Positions 25,941 through 35,297 of a stretch of 64,000 bases of DNA are shown one piece after another. The DNA is taken from contig NZ_FWXI01000008.1 of NCBI RefSeq assembly GCF_900176355.1, positions 62,001 through 126,000 of the forward strand, given 5' to 3'. The position numbers and the translations under genes were made by a program. The DNA is from Sporomusa malonica (GTDB lineage Bacteria > Bacillota > Negativicutes > Sporomusales > Sporomusaceae). Each line of letters starts with the position of its first letter. Position 1 is the stretch's first letter. The notes beneath the pieces were generated by a model. The model saw only the letters and a program-made list of their open reading frames with translations. It had not been told where the DNA came from and made no database searches.

Positions 25941-26030
25941 CTGTTAGAAAGTATAACTTTCCGTCTGGATAAGGGCAACATCGGCTTCCGCTTTCGCCAG
26001 AGGCTCGGCGCAAGCCGTGTTTTCTTTATG
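25941..26030 (-). repeat. Dispersed palindromic repeat, copy B
   Basis: On the minus strand this 90-base element is almost identical to copy A at 2331-2420; differences are single bases such as GCGAAAGCGGAAGCC for GCGATAGCGCAAGCC. It lies directly at the etfA stop codon. Shared ends AAGAAA and TTTC(T). Confidence 0.85.
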
Positions 26031-27230
26031 CTAACAAGCTTGCTTAATCTTTTTTAATTCCTCGATCAAAACAGGCAATACTTCTAGAACATCACCAACA
26101 ATGCCAAAATCGGCAGACTTAAAGATGGGCGCGTCAGCATCTTTGTTAATGGCGATAATAATGTCAGATGTTGACATGCCTGCCAAGTGCTGAATAGCAC
26201 CGCTGATACCACAGGCAATATAGACTTTTGGGGCTACCGTTTTGCCGGTTTGTCCTACCTGATGAATAGCGGGTTTCCAACCGGCATCAACCGCTGCACG
26301 GGATGCACCGACTGCTCCCCCAAGGATATTGGCCAGTTCTTCGATAAGCGCAAAGTTTTCAGGTTTGCCCATACCTCTGCCGCCGGAGACGATAAACTGG
26401 GCCTCTTCTAAGTTACAGGATGCTGTATCGCTCAGTGATAGAACTTCGATCAGCTTGGTACGGATATCTTCCGGCTTAACCTTACTGGCGACACGCACAA
26501 GCTCACCACTGCGGGACATATCCTGTTCAGGGCGCTTGAAGACATTAGGGCGGACAGTTCCCATTTGTGGCCGATGATTCGGGCATAAAATAGTAGCCAT
26601 GATGTTGCCGCCAAAAGCCGGACGAGTCCAGGCCACCAGTCCTGTTTCCTCGTCAATACCAAGGTTGGTGCAGTCAGCAGTCAGACCAGTACCTACCCGG
26701 CAGGCTACCCGCGGGCCAAGATCACGCCCGTCATTGGTCGCCCCCATAAGGATTACCGAGGGTTTATATGTATTAATTAAATCAGTCAAAGCAATTGTAT
26801 AAGCATCGGTGCTGTAGTGTTTGTACTCTGAGCCTTCTACCAAGTAGACCTTATCAGCGCCGCTGGCAAACATATCCTTGGCCAGGTGTTCAACACCTTG
26901 ACCAATAACCACAGCCGCTAATTCCTGCCCCATAGCCTCAGCCAGTTTACGGCCTTCGCCTAAGAGCTCATATCCAACACTCCGAACCTTGCCGTCAAAA
27001 TGTTCAATATATACCCAAACACCTTTGTAATCGCTATTATCTGCCGCCGGTTTTCCGGCCTCAGGGCGGCTTATGGCCGTTACGGCACATACATCAACAC
27101 AGGCGCCACATACGGTACAGGCATCGGTAATTACGGCTTTATCGCCTTCCATAACGATTGCGCCAAATGGGCAGGCGCTGACACAGGCACTACAGCCTAT
27201 GCATTGTTCTTTATCTAAATTGATAGCCAT
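26031..27230 (-). CDS. etfA: Electron transfer flavoprotein alpha subunit with 2[4Fe-4S] ferredoxin domain
   Basis: 399 residues. An N-terminal bacterial-type ferredoxin domain has both complete cluster motifs: C10xxC13xxC16xxxC20P and C38xxC41xxC44xxxC48. The EtfA core follows, with the FAD-binding C-terminal motif (SGGRGMGKPENF, VGQTGKTVAPKVYIACGISGAIQHLAGM). It pairs with EtfB to pass electrons between a dehydrogenase and ferredoxin or the membrane. The gene is 20 bases after etfB. No acyl-CoA dehydrogenase or other partner is adjacent. Confidence 0.95.
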   Translation of the reverse strand: MAINLDKEQCIGCSACVSACPFGAIVMEGDKAVITDACTVCGACVDVCAVTAISRPEAGKPAADNSDYKGVWVYIEHFDGKVRSVGYELLGEGRKLAEAMGQELAAVVIGQGVEHLAKDMFASGADKVYLVEGSEYKHYSTDAYTIALTDLINTYKPSVILMGATNDGRDLGPRVACRVGTGLTADCTNLGIDEETGLVAWTRPAFGGNIMATILCPNHRPQMGTVRPNVFKRPEQDMSRSGELVRVASKVKPEDIRTKLIEVLSLSDTASCNLEEAQFIVSGGRGMGKPENFALIEELANILGGAVGASRAAVDAGWKPAIHQVGQTGKTVAPKVYIACGISGAIQHLAGMSTSDIIIAINKDADAPIFKSADFGIVGDVLEVLPVLIEELKKIKQAC

Positions 27231-27249
27231 TCTAAAATCCCCCCTGATA

Positions 27250-28035
27250 TCAGATGATTTTTGCCTGATTAAGTTTTGTCAGTAATCGGGTTACAGAAGC
27301 GCGGGCGGTATCTTCCTGAATGATCTCACCCTGAACCCGCTGCTGGGGGGTAAAAATACGGCGCACTTGAGTAGGCGAGCCTTTAAGCCCAATTTGCTCC
27401 GGGTTTATAGCTACATCGGCAGCAGTCCAGACAGGTATCTCTTTGCGGTTGGCTTTCATGGTGCCTTTGATGCTAGGATGCCGCGGTTCATTAATCGACT
27501 TTACAACACTAAGCAGCACAGGCAGCTTGGTCTCGATGACCTCATAGCCTTCCTCGTGTTCGCGTTCAGCACAGACAGCCCCGTCTGTGATTTCCAGCTT
27601 GGATACATATGTAATCTGAGCAATACCAAGATGTTCGGCAATCTCCGGTCCTACCTGGGCAGTATCACCGTCAATGGCCTGCTTACCGCATATGATTACG
27701 TCAAAGTTGCCAATTTTTTTGATCCCGGCAGCCAAAGTACGGCTGGTAGCCAGCGTATCGGCTCCACCGAAGGCACGATCACTCATCAGAATGGCTTCAT
27801 CAGCGCCCAAAGCAATACACTCTTTCAACGCGTCTTTAGCCTGAGGCGGTCCCATAGAAATTACGGTTACCCGGCCGCCATGTTTTTCCCTCAGTTTCAA
27901 CGCCTCTTCCAAAGCATTTTTATCAAAAGGATTTACAATGCTTGGCACTCCCTGGCGGATCAGTGTATTAGTCTGCGGGTCAATCTTAACCTCAGTAGTG
28001 TCAGGCACCTGCTTGACACAGACGATTATCTCCAT
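27250..28035 (-). CDS. etfB: Electron transfer flavoprotein beta subunit
   Basis: 261 residues starting MEIIVCVKQVPDTTEVKIDP, with the AMP/FAD-binding segment DVIICGKQAIDGDTAQVGPEIAEHLG. It forms the heterodimer with the following EtfA. It is clearly related to the second EtfB at 36773-37561 but distinct. The upstream region to 28242 is AT rich and shared with a divergent gene; no convincing promoter was chosen. Confidence 0.95.
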   Translation of the reverse strand: MEIIVCVKQVPDTTEVKIDPQTNTLIRQGVPSIVNPFDKNALEEALKLREKHGGRVTVISMGPPQAKDALKECIALGADEAILMSDRAFGGADTLATSRTLAAGIKKIGNFDVIICGKQAIDGDTAQVGPEIAEHLGIAQITYVSKLEITDGAVCAEREHEEGYEVIETKLPVLLSVVKSINEPRHPSIKGTMKANRKEIPVWTAADVAINPEQIGLKGSPTQVRRIFTPQQRVQGEIIQEDTARASVTRLLTKLNQAKII

Positions 28036-28242
28036 ACCAGTTTCCCCCTGTTGTCAAATATCAAATAATGGTAACAAATTATAATATCTCTTATTCTAAT
28101 ATTATTTACTAGGAAACTGCAAGATTTTTCGCACAGCAAACGAAAATTCATCAAAATTTTACATCGTCAAATGAGCACGCAAGCTCATTGATAGTGCTAT
28201 AATAAAAGCGATACCCATCAACATCTGCGGAGGCATCGCGCT

Positions 28243-28827
28243 ATGAGGCTATTCTTGAACCAAAAACTAAGACGCTATCTCTTACTAATCGTAGTCATTA
28301 CTGTGGCAGCTGTCGAAATACCCATTATTGCCGTAGGTCACTTAACCAAACCGGTTCCCAGTGATACGATTATTGTGTTAGGGGCCAAACTGATCGGTGA
28401 CCAGCCCAGCACCATGCTTCGGCTGCGGCTTGACGAAGCACTACAGCTATATCATCAAGGCTACGCCCCGGCCATTATCGTCAGCGGCGCTCAGGGTCTG
28501 GATGAGGTAGCCAGCGAGGCGTCTGTTATGCGCACCTATCTTGTCGCCAAAGGCATCCCACCAGAAAAAATCTATGTTGAAGATAAATCCTACAATACAC
28601 ATCAAAATCTGCTTAATTCTAAAAACATTATGCGCGAACAAGGCTTTCGCCAGGCCATAATTGTCTCTAACGCCTCACACATCAGACGTTCACTGGTACT
28701 TGCTCAACAATTAGGCATAGAAGCTAGTGGTTCGCCGGCCCCGATGGCAGATAACACCTATCTTACAGCCAAGCAATATGCCAGAGAAGGTGCGGCCATG
28801 CTGTCACTCCTGGTATTTAACAGGTAG
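28243..28827 (+). CDS. YdcF/ElyC-like DUF218 membrane-anchored protein
   Basis: 194 residues with one N-terminal transmembrane helix (about 13-32), then a DUF218 domain: DTIIVLGAKLIGDQPSTMLRLRLDEA, AIIVSGAQG, EASVMRTYLV, IYVEDKSYNTHQN and AIIVSNASHIRRS. SanA/ElyC relatives affect envelope integrity and may handle polyprenyl-phosphate intermediates; the biochemical role is unsettled. The 3' end overlaps the convergent dnaE by 11 bases. Confidence 0.82.
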   Translation: MRLFLNQKLRRYLLLIVVITVAAVEIPIIAVGHLTKPVPSDTIIVLGAKLIGDQPSTMLRLRLDEALQLYHQGYAPAIIVSGAQGLDEVASEASVMRTYLVAKGIPPEKIYVEDKSYNTHQNLLNSKNIMREQGFRQAIIVSNASHIRRSLVLAQQLGIEASGSPAPMADNTYLTAKQYAREGAAMLSLLVFNR

Positions 28828-31800
28828 TGACAGCCCCTTTTCCTAAGAGTCCTTCAATAGCAGCAAAAGCAGCCGGTGTAGGCTCAATCCAAAAATCCCG
28901 CTCTGTTTTAATCACGCGCTTACTATCAACTAGGTGCAAGTAGACGGCAGACGGCCCAGTATGTTGATTAAGCATTTTTTTTAATCCTGCAAGGATGACA
29001 GGCGTCTCCTGCTCTTTGCGCAAGGTGATCCTTACCTCGGCACCTACGCTGTCAAGCGGGACAATGTTATCAGCCATAATTTTGGCGCCTTCTTCATGAA
29101 TATTCAAACGCCCAGAAACCATCACCGACATATCAGGAGCCAACAGGCGGCCTGTTTTTTCAAAAATCCGGGGAAATACAATAACCTCTACCTGTCCGGT
29201 GAAGTCTTCAAGATTAACAAAACACATCATGCTGCCATTTTTGGTATTAATTCGTTTCGCATTGGCGATCAACCCGCCGACCCGAATGGGCTGACCATCC
29301 GTATATTGGCCTTCGGCCAAACTGCCAAGCGCCGGCAGAGCCTCGAGCTTAGTACGATATTTATCTAATGGATGACCGGTTACATAAAAACCGGTTATTT
29401 CTTTTTCCAGCGCCAGCAATTCTTCCTGAGGTAATTCAGGTATATCAGGTAGAGTAACGTCATTCACACACTCTAGGGTGTCATCACCAAACAGTCCCAG
29501 TTGTCCGCTGGCCGCATCTTTTTGGCGGCAGGCAGCCACCTCCACCGCCTGCTCTAAGACATTCAAAAACTGTGATCGCCTCGCCTTAAGCGAGTCAAAT
29601 GCGCCGCATTTAATTAAACTCTCAATAACTCGTTTATTTACCACCCGCATGTCAACACGGGAGCAAAAATCAACAAGCGTGGTAAACTTTCCGCCCTTCT
29701 GCCTGGCCTTAATAATGCTCTCAAGTGCATTACCGCCAGCATTTTTTACGCCAGCTAAGCCAAAGCGGATGGCTTCACCGTCAACCGAGAAAGCTGTCCC
29801 GCTGGCATTAATGTCTGGCGACAATACAGCAATCCCCCGGCGGCGACATTCCTCAATATAGTAGCCAATCTTGTCATTGGTCCCCATTACACTTGTTAAC
29901 AGAGCTGCATAAAACTCTTGGGGATAGTGGGCTTTCAGATAGGCTGTCTGATAAGCCACCAGCGCATACGCGGCACTGTGAGATTTATTAAAGCCATAGT
30001 CAGCAAAATGTGTCATAAGTTCAAAGACATCGCGGGCAAGTTTGGCGTCAATTCCCCGGTCAGCTGCACCTTTAAGAAAAGACTCCTGCTGAGCAGCCAA
30101 CACATCATGCTTCTTTTTGCCCATCGCCCGGCGTAAGAGATCAGCTTGTCCCAGCGTAAAGCCGCCCAACACCGAGGCAATCTGCATAACCTGTTCCTGG
30201 TACAAGATGACGCCAAAGGTATCTTTTAAAATAGGTTCAAGTACCGGGTGTAAATAAGTCACTGTTTTTTTACCATGGCGGCCGTCGATAAAGTCTGACA
30301 CCATGCCGCTGCCAAGCGGCCCTGGCCGGTAAAGTGCTACCAGCGGGATAAGATCTTCAAACCGCTCGGGTTTAAGGTCTTTCACCAGATTTGTCATGCC
30401 GCTTGACTCCATCTGGAATACGCCTGACGTGTCGCCGATAGACAGCATAACACATGTTTTAGTATCAGCCAGCGGAATCTGGTCGATATCAAGCTCCACA
30501 CCCCGGTTTTCTTTGATTAATGCAATAGCATCACCAATGACCGTCAGTGTTCTAAGCCCTAATAGATCCATCTTTAAGAGACCAATTTCCTCAATCCGAT
30601 CTTTATCAAACTGAGTGGTTACAAAGCCTTCACTTGATAGCTGCAGCGGCGCAAAGTGAGTTAGCGGCTCCTTAGCAATAACCAGACCGGCTGCATGGGT
30701 TGAGGCATGACGAGGCAAGCCTTCTACCGCCATGGCCAGATCAACAAGTTTCCGCACCGAATCTTCAGTAGAGTATAAGTTGTTTAATTCCTGATTGGCA
30801 GTTAACGCTTTTTTCAGGGTGATACCAAGTTCGGCTGGCACCAGTTTGGCAATCCGGTCAACCTCGCCATAAGGCAGGTTTAAGGCCCGTCCCACATCGC
30901 GGATGGCTGCACGCGCCGCCATAGTACCAAAGGTAATGATTTGCGCCACCCGGTCGCTGCCATAACGGGATACAACATATTCAATGATTTTGCTCCGGCG
31001 TTCATAGCAAAAATCAATATCTATATCAGGCATGGATACCCGTTCAGGATTCAAAAACCGTTCAAACAGCAAACCGTATTTAAGCGGGTCAATATTAGTA
31101 ATCCCTAACAGATAAGCAACTATGCTTCCGGCTGCCGAACCACGCCCCGGACCTACCGGGATGGACTGACTGCGGGAGTAGTTGACAAAATCCCAGACAA
31201 TCAGGAAATAGCTTGAATACCCCATCTTTTTGATAACAGCAAGTTCAAAATCTAGACGGGCCGTCACCTCAGGTGTTAGCTCAGTATACCGCCTGGAAAT
31301 GGCCTCACGGCAAAGCTGTGTCAGATATTCATCATCATTGATTCCGTCCGGTGTAGGGAAATCAGGCAGATAGAGTTTATCAAAATCAAAGGTCACATTG
31401 CAGCGCTCGGCAATCCGCACTGTATTGGACAGTGCTTCCGGATATTCAGCAAACAGTTCTGCCATTTCAGCCGGCGTCTTTACATAAAATTCATCGCTGG
31501 GAAATTTCATCCGGCCTGGCTCGTCCACCGTCTTGCCGGTCTGAATGCAGAGCAGGACATCATGACATTCGGCATCCTGTTTGTTAATATAATGGGCATC
31601 ATTAGTGGCAACAAGGCCAAGCCCTAACTTTTGCGCCAGTTTAACCAAATGCTGGTTGGCTTGTTTTTCCTCAGGCATGCCATGATCCTGAAGCTCAATA
31701 TAGAAGTTGTCTGTCCCGAAAATTTCAACATACTCGCTTGCCAGCGCCTCAGCCCTGGGCAGATCTCCCCGTAAGATAGCCGCAGGAATCTCACCAGCAA

Positions 31801-32209
31801 TACACGCACTTAAGCCGATAAGCCCCTCACTGTGACTGCGCAATATTTCCCGGTCAATCCGGGGTTTATAGTAGAAACCTTCGCTGTAGCCACGTGATAC
31901 CAGTTCGATAAGGTTACGATAGCCTTGCTCATTGGCGGCCAGCAAAATCAGGTGATAATACGACTCACCCTCAACCGCCGCTTTGTCAAAACGCGAACGG
32001 GGTGCGACATACACCTCGCAGCCGATAATCGGCTTAATGCCCTGCTTCTTGGCTTGTTTATAAAAGTCAATGGTGCCGTACATTGTGCCATGGTCGGTCA
32101 TTGCTACTGCCGGCATCCCCAACTCTTTCGCCCGGCGTACCAGGTCTTCAATTCGTCCGGCTCCGTCTAATAGGCTGTATTCAGTGTGGTTGTGCAAATG
32201 GACAAACAT
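28817..32209 (-). CDS. dnaE: DNA polymerase III alpha subunit
   Basis: 1130 residues. N-terminal PHP domain (FVHLHNHTEYSLLDGA, MTDHGTMYG), the polymerase core (GPGRGSAAGSIVAYLLGITNIDP, MPDIDIDF with catalytic Asp residues), helix-hairpin-helix region and C-terminal OB fold (IRVGGLIANAKRINTKNGSMMCFVNLEDFTG). The size and domain order match DnaE1-type replicases. I prefer ATG 32209, twelve bases after GGAGG, over the ATG at 32221 that abuts the site. Confidence 0.96.
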   Translation of the reverse strand: MFVHLHNHTEYSLLDGAGRIEDLVRRAKELGMPAVAMTDHGTMYGTIDFYKQAKKQGIKPIIGCEVYVAPRSRFDKAAVEGESYYHLILLAANEQGYRNLIELVSRGYSEGFYYKPRIDREILRSHSEGLIGLSACIAGEIPAAILRGDLPRAEALASEYVEIFGTDNFYIELQDHGMPEEKQANQHLVKLAQKLGLGLVATNDAHYINKQDAECHDVLLCIQTGKTVDEPGRMKFPSDEFYVKTPAEMAELFAEYPEALSNTVRIAERCNVTFDFDKLYLPDFPTPDGINDDEYLTQLCREAISRRYTELTPEVTARLDFELAVIKKMGYSSYFLIVWDFVNYSRSQSIPVGPGRGSAAGSIVAYLLGITNIDPLKYGLLFERFLNPERVSMPDIDIDFCYERRSKIIEYVVSRYGSDRVAQIITFGTMAARAAIRDVGRALNLPYGEVDRIAKLVPAELGITLKKALTANQELNNLYSTEDSVRKLVDLAMAVEGLPRHASTHAAGLVIAKEPLTHFAPLQLSSEGFVTTQFDKDRIEEIGLLKMDLLGLRTLTVIGDAIALIKENRGVELDIDQIPLADTKTCVMLSIGDTSGVFQMESSGMTNLVKDLKPERFEDLIPLVALYRPGPLGSGMVSDFIDGRHGKKTVTYLHPVLEPILKDTFGVILYQEQVMQIASVLGGFTLGQADLLRRAMGKKKHDVLAAQQESFLKGAADRGIDAKLARDVFELMTHFADYGFNKSHSAAYALVAYQTAYLKAHYPQEFYAALLTSVMGTNDKIGYYIEECRRRGIAVLSPDINASGTAFSVDGEAIRFGLAGVKNAGGNALESIIKARQKGGKFTTLVDFCSRVDMRVVNKRVIESLIKCGAFDSLKARRSQFLNVLEQAVEVAACRQKDAASGQLGLFGDDTLECVNDVTLPDIPELPQEELLALEKEITGFYVTGHPLDKYRTKLEALPALGSLAEGQYTDGQPIRVGGLIANAKRINTKNGSMMCFVNLEDFTGQVEVIVFPRIFEKTGRLLAPDMSVMVSGRLNIHEEGAKIMADNIVPLDSVGAEVRITLRKEQETPVILAGLKKMLNQHTGPSAVYLHLVDSKRVIKTERDFWIEPTPAAFAAIEGLLGKGAVTTC

Positions 32210-32372
32210 AAGATCAAGCATCCTCCGGTGTATAAGCTATATATCTCTCAGTTTACCATGACTGCGCCAGTATGTGAATGCTTAAGAATTTTATCACCTA
32301 ATTTGTCAATTTTATGGCAGGTATTAATCAACTAAATGTGGAAACTGTAATAAAAAAGAAACCAGAGGTGTT

Positions 32373-33248
32373 GTGCGCTTGCATCATATTGGTATTTTAC
32401 AATTAACGCAAAATCTAGATGACGCGGTCCACGGTTTTAAAGCTGGACTGACTGAGCAAGGTCTTACTGCGGAATTTCATTACTTGAATGCGGATGGCGC
32501 TTTGGGCGATTTGCCTCAGCTTGCCAGTAAACTGGCTGACCAAAGGGTTGACCTTATCTTTGCCTGTTCAACACCGGCTGCTCAGGCGGCTGTTAAATTA
32601 GACGCTAATATCCCGGTAGTGTTTACACCTGTATTTGACCCTGTAGGTGTGGGCTTAGCGAAGACTATGGACAAGCCAGGCGGAAAAGCCACCGGCGTGG
32701 CCGGAATGGTTCCGGCGGCAGCTAAAGCTGCTTTTATCAGCAAGCTTCTGCCTACTGCCAAAACTATCGGTATTTTATACCATACTGGTGACAGTAATGC
32801 CCTGCTGGAAGTAAGTAATTTCAAACAAGCGGCCAGCAATATGTTTACGCTAGTTGACCTTCCGGCAGACAAGCCTGAGGATTTGTCTGCTTTACCTGAT
32901 AAACTAACTCCTGATCTTGATGCCCTGTTTCTTCCCATTGGCCGGGTGATTGAAGAAAACTTCGCCAGTGTGGCCTACTATGCCGAATCAGCCAACCTAC
33001 CGATTATTACCTCCCACGCGCCCAATGTTCCCTCAGGGGCGCTAGGCGCTCTTGTAGCCAATCACTATGACCTGGGTCGCGCCTGTGCTGCCAAAGCGGC
33101 ACAGATACTCGCAGGTGCCGGCCCGGGCGATATACCTGTCGACGTTGTTGATCATCCCGAGGTTCAGCTTAACGCTTTCGTAGCAGCCAATTTAGGCCTT
33201 GAATTGCCTCAATCACTGCTGGCACAGGCTAAAGAAGTATTTGAATAA
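32373..33248 (+). CDS. Orphan ABC-type substrate-binding protein without signal peptide
   Basis: 291 residues. Pattern of the PF04392 family (TrpX-like): HHIGILQLTQNLDDAVHGFKAGLTEQGL, DLIFACSTPAAQAA, IPVVFTPVFDPVGVGLA, KTIGILYHTGD and DALFLPIGRVIEENF. It starts at GTG with a GAGGTG site, but there is no signal peptide or lipobox, and no permease or ATPase gene nearby. It may therefore be a cytoplasmic ligand-binding protein. It lies 28 bases upstream of the U32 peptidase gene, probably one operon. Confidence 0.8.
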   Translation: MRLHHIGILQLTQNLDDAVHGFKAGLTEQGLTAEFHYLNADGALGDLPQLASKLADQRVDLIFACSTPAAQAAVKLDANIPVVFTPVFDPVGVGLAKTMDKPGGKATGVAGMVPAAAKAAFISKLLPTAKTIGILYHTGDSNALLEVSNFKQAASNMFTLVDLPADKPEDLSALPDKLTPDLDALFLPIGRVIEENFASVAYYAESANLPIITSHAPNVPSGALGALVANHYDLGRACAAKAAQILAGAGPGDIPVDVVDHPEVQLNAFVAANLGLELPQSLLAQAKEVFE

Positions 33249-33276
33249 TTATTATAGAAAATCTGGAGTGAAATAA

Positions 33277-35256
33277 ATGCTATTAACCCTGCAATCTGTT
33301 GAGCTCTTAGCTCCGGTCGGTACCTGGGAGGTACTTGAAGCCGCTGTTGCTGCTGGTGCTGATGCTGTATACCTTGGCGGCAAACGCTTTAATATGCGCC
33401 TGCACCGCACAGATACCAACTTTGATGATGAAAAACTGGCCCGGGCTGTTAAATACGCCCATTCACACAATGTCCGCCTCTATGTTACTGTCAATAACCT
33501 ACTCAGCGAGCGGGAAATCCCCGGCATGCGCGACTATCTCAAACTGTTAAACCAAATTCAGCCTGATGCGTTGATTGTCCAAGACCTGGCGATTCTCGAG
33601 CTGGCACGGGAAATGAATATTACAGTCCCGCTGCATGCCTCGGTTATGATGAATACCCACAATGAACATTCTGTTAAAGCCCTGATGGATTACGGTATAA
33701 CCCGGGTAGTAACCAACCGGGAATTGACTTTAACTCAGCTCACGCTGCTTAAAGAGCGCACAGGCATTGAACTGGAATATTTTATCCATGGCGATATGTG
33801 TGTAGCCCACAGCGGCCAGTGCTACCACTCTGGAATCGTATTTGGGCAAAGTTCAAATCGGGGTCGCTGCCTAAAACCTTGCCGCTGGTCCTTTCAGCTG
33901 ATTGACAACGCTACTGGTCAGGCGGTAACAACCAAGGACCCTGGCCCCTATAAACTAGCGATGAAAGACATGTGTATGTATACTGCCCTGCCTCAGCTCA
34001 TTCAGGCTGGTGTCTGCTCTTTCAAAATTGAAGGCCGCATGCGTACGGCTGATTTTGTCAGCAGGATTGTAAAACTATATCGTCGTGCGATTGACCGTTA
34101 TATTGCCGACCCTACCGGCTATACCTTTGACACAGCAGACTGGCAAGAGCTCCATGATTACCGTTCCCGGGATTTCTCGACCTGCTATGCCCTTGGCAAT
34201 CCTGGTGCCAGTTCTATTGGCTATACCGGTGAGCGGGAACCACGTTTTTTCAGCCAGGCAGTCAAAGAAGCCGGGCTTACGGCAAACGCTGCCATTCCCA
34301 CAATAAGTGCTGCCGCAACTGCAACGCAGGAGTCAATAAACCGTCCCCTGACCCAACGTCCCATCCTGGCAGTACGAGTTGCCAGCCTTGACGCTTTGTC
34401 TGCCGCTTTTGAAAACGGCGCAGATATTGCCTATATTGGCGGTGAGGCTTTTAAACCAAATAACCCGCTGACCTTAAAGGACATTGAAACTGCTGTTCAC
34501 ACAGCTGAAAAATATAATGCACAGGTTATTGTTACTACTCCACGCGTTACTATGGAACGCGAATCTAGTGAGCTTGAGCAATTTTTTGCGAGTCTTGAAA
34601 CCATTAAACCACATGGCATCATGGTTTCGAACAGCGGCATGCTGCGGCTGGCACGCTATACTTTAAACCTGCCTGTCCAGGCCGACTTCTCGTTTAACTT
34701 GTTCAATCACCTCACCACCGCCTGGCTCAAAACCAACGGTGCAAACAAGGCTACAATCTCTCTTGAAGCTACCTATGAGCAAATCGTGGAAATGGCTCAA
34801 AACAGTCATTTGCCGCTGGAGATGATTGTCCATGGCGCAATTGAGGCTATGGTGCTTGACCATTGTGTGCCCTCAGCAGTCCTTGAGGAAACAAGCGCTC
34901 ACCCCTGCCATCATGTGTGCTCTACGCAAAACTATTCGCTCTTAGACAGCGCCGGCGAACGGCATGATATTAAAATTGATCAATACTGCCGTAACCACAT
35001 TCTATTTGCCAAAGACCTCTGTCTGCTTCCCCATTTACCAGCACTTATGAGTGCGGGAATCAGCCATTACCGGATTGAAGGTCAGTATTATTCGCCAGAG
35101 CTAGTCGGGTTAGTCACGGCTACCTACCGGGAAGAACTTGACAAACTCGCTAGCAACGACAGGTACACTTTGGACAAAAACCTAATTGAACAACTAGCTG
35201 CTGCCAGCCCGCGTGAATTGGGCATCGGCGCTTTCCGCTACCGGATATCAAGATAA
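33277..35256 (+). CDS. U32-family peptidase-like protein
   Basis: 659 residues. Opens with VELLAPVGTWEVLEAAVAAGADAVYLGGKRFNMR, the TIM-barrel start of U32 proteins. Cysteines in HGDMCVAHSGQCYHSG and RGRCLKPCRW, and later DHCVPSAVL and HPCHHVC, are candidate iron-sulfur ligands as in RlhA/TrhP/UbiU relatives. EGRMRTADFV is also typical. Some members hydroxylate rRNA or tRNA, others were called collagenases. The length, with a second barrel-like half beginning around residue 360 (PILAVRVASLDAL), is like the longer bacterial members. Confidence 0.85.
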   Translation: MLLTLQSVELLAPVGTWEVLEAAVAAGADAVYLGGKRFNMRLHRTDTNFDDEKLARAVKYAHSHNVRLYVTVNNLLSEREIPGMRDYLKLLNQIQPDALIVQDLAILELAREMNITVPLHASVMMNTHNEHSVKALMDYGITRVVTNRELTLTQLTLLKERTGIELEYFIHGDMCVAHSGQCYHSGIVFGQSSNRGRCLKPCRWSFQLIDNATGQAVTTKDPGPYKLAMKDMCMYTALPQLIQAGVCSFKIEGRMRTADFVSRIVKLYRRAIDRYIADPTGYTFDTADWQELHDYRSRDFSTCYALGNPGASSIGYTGEREPRFFSQAVKEAGLTANAAIPTISAAATATQESINRPLTQRPILAVRVASLDALSAAFENGADIAYIGGEAFKPNNPLTLKDIETAVHTAEKYNAQVIVTTPRVTMERESSELEQFFASLETIKPHGIMVSNSGMLRLARYTLNLPVQADFSFNLFNHLTTAWLKTNGANKATISLEATYEQIVEMAQNSHLPLEMIVHGAIEAMVLDHCVPSAVLEETSAHPCHHVCSTQNYSLLDSAGERHDIKIDQYCRNHILFAKDLCLLPHLPALMSAGISHYRIEGQYYSPELVGLVTATYREELDKLASNDRYTLDKNLIEQLAAASPRELGIGAFRYRISR

Positions 35257-35297
35257 GTAAGCAAACAGCGGTATGAACCAAGTTGAGAGGTGAAATC

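Noticed and set aside
27367-28068. 233-codon plus-strand open frame opposite etfB
   Set aside because: It is an antisense shadow of a well-supported EtfB gene; its translation has no domain and no ribosome binding site.
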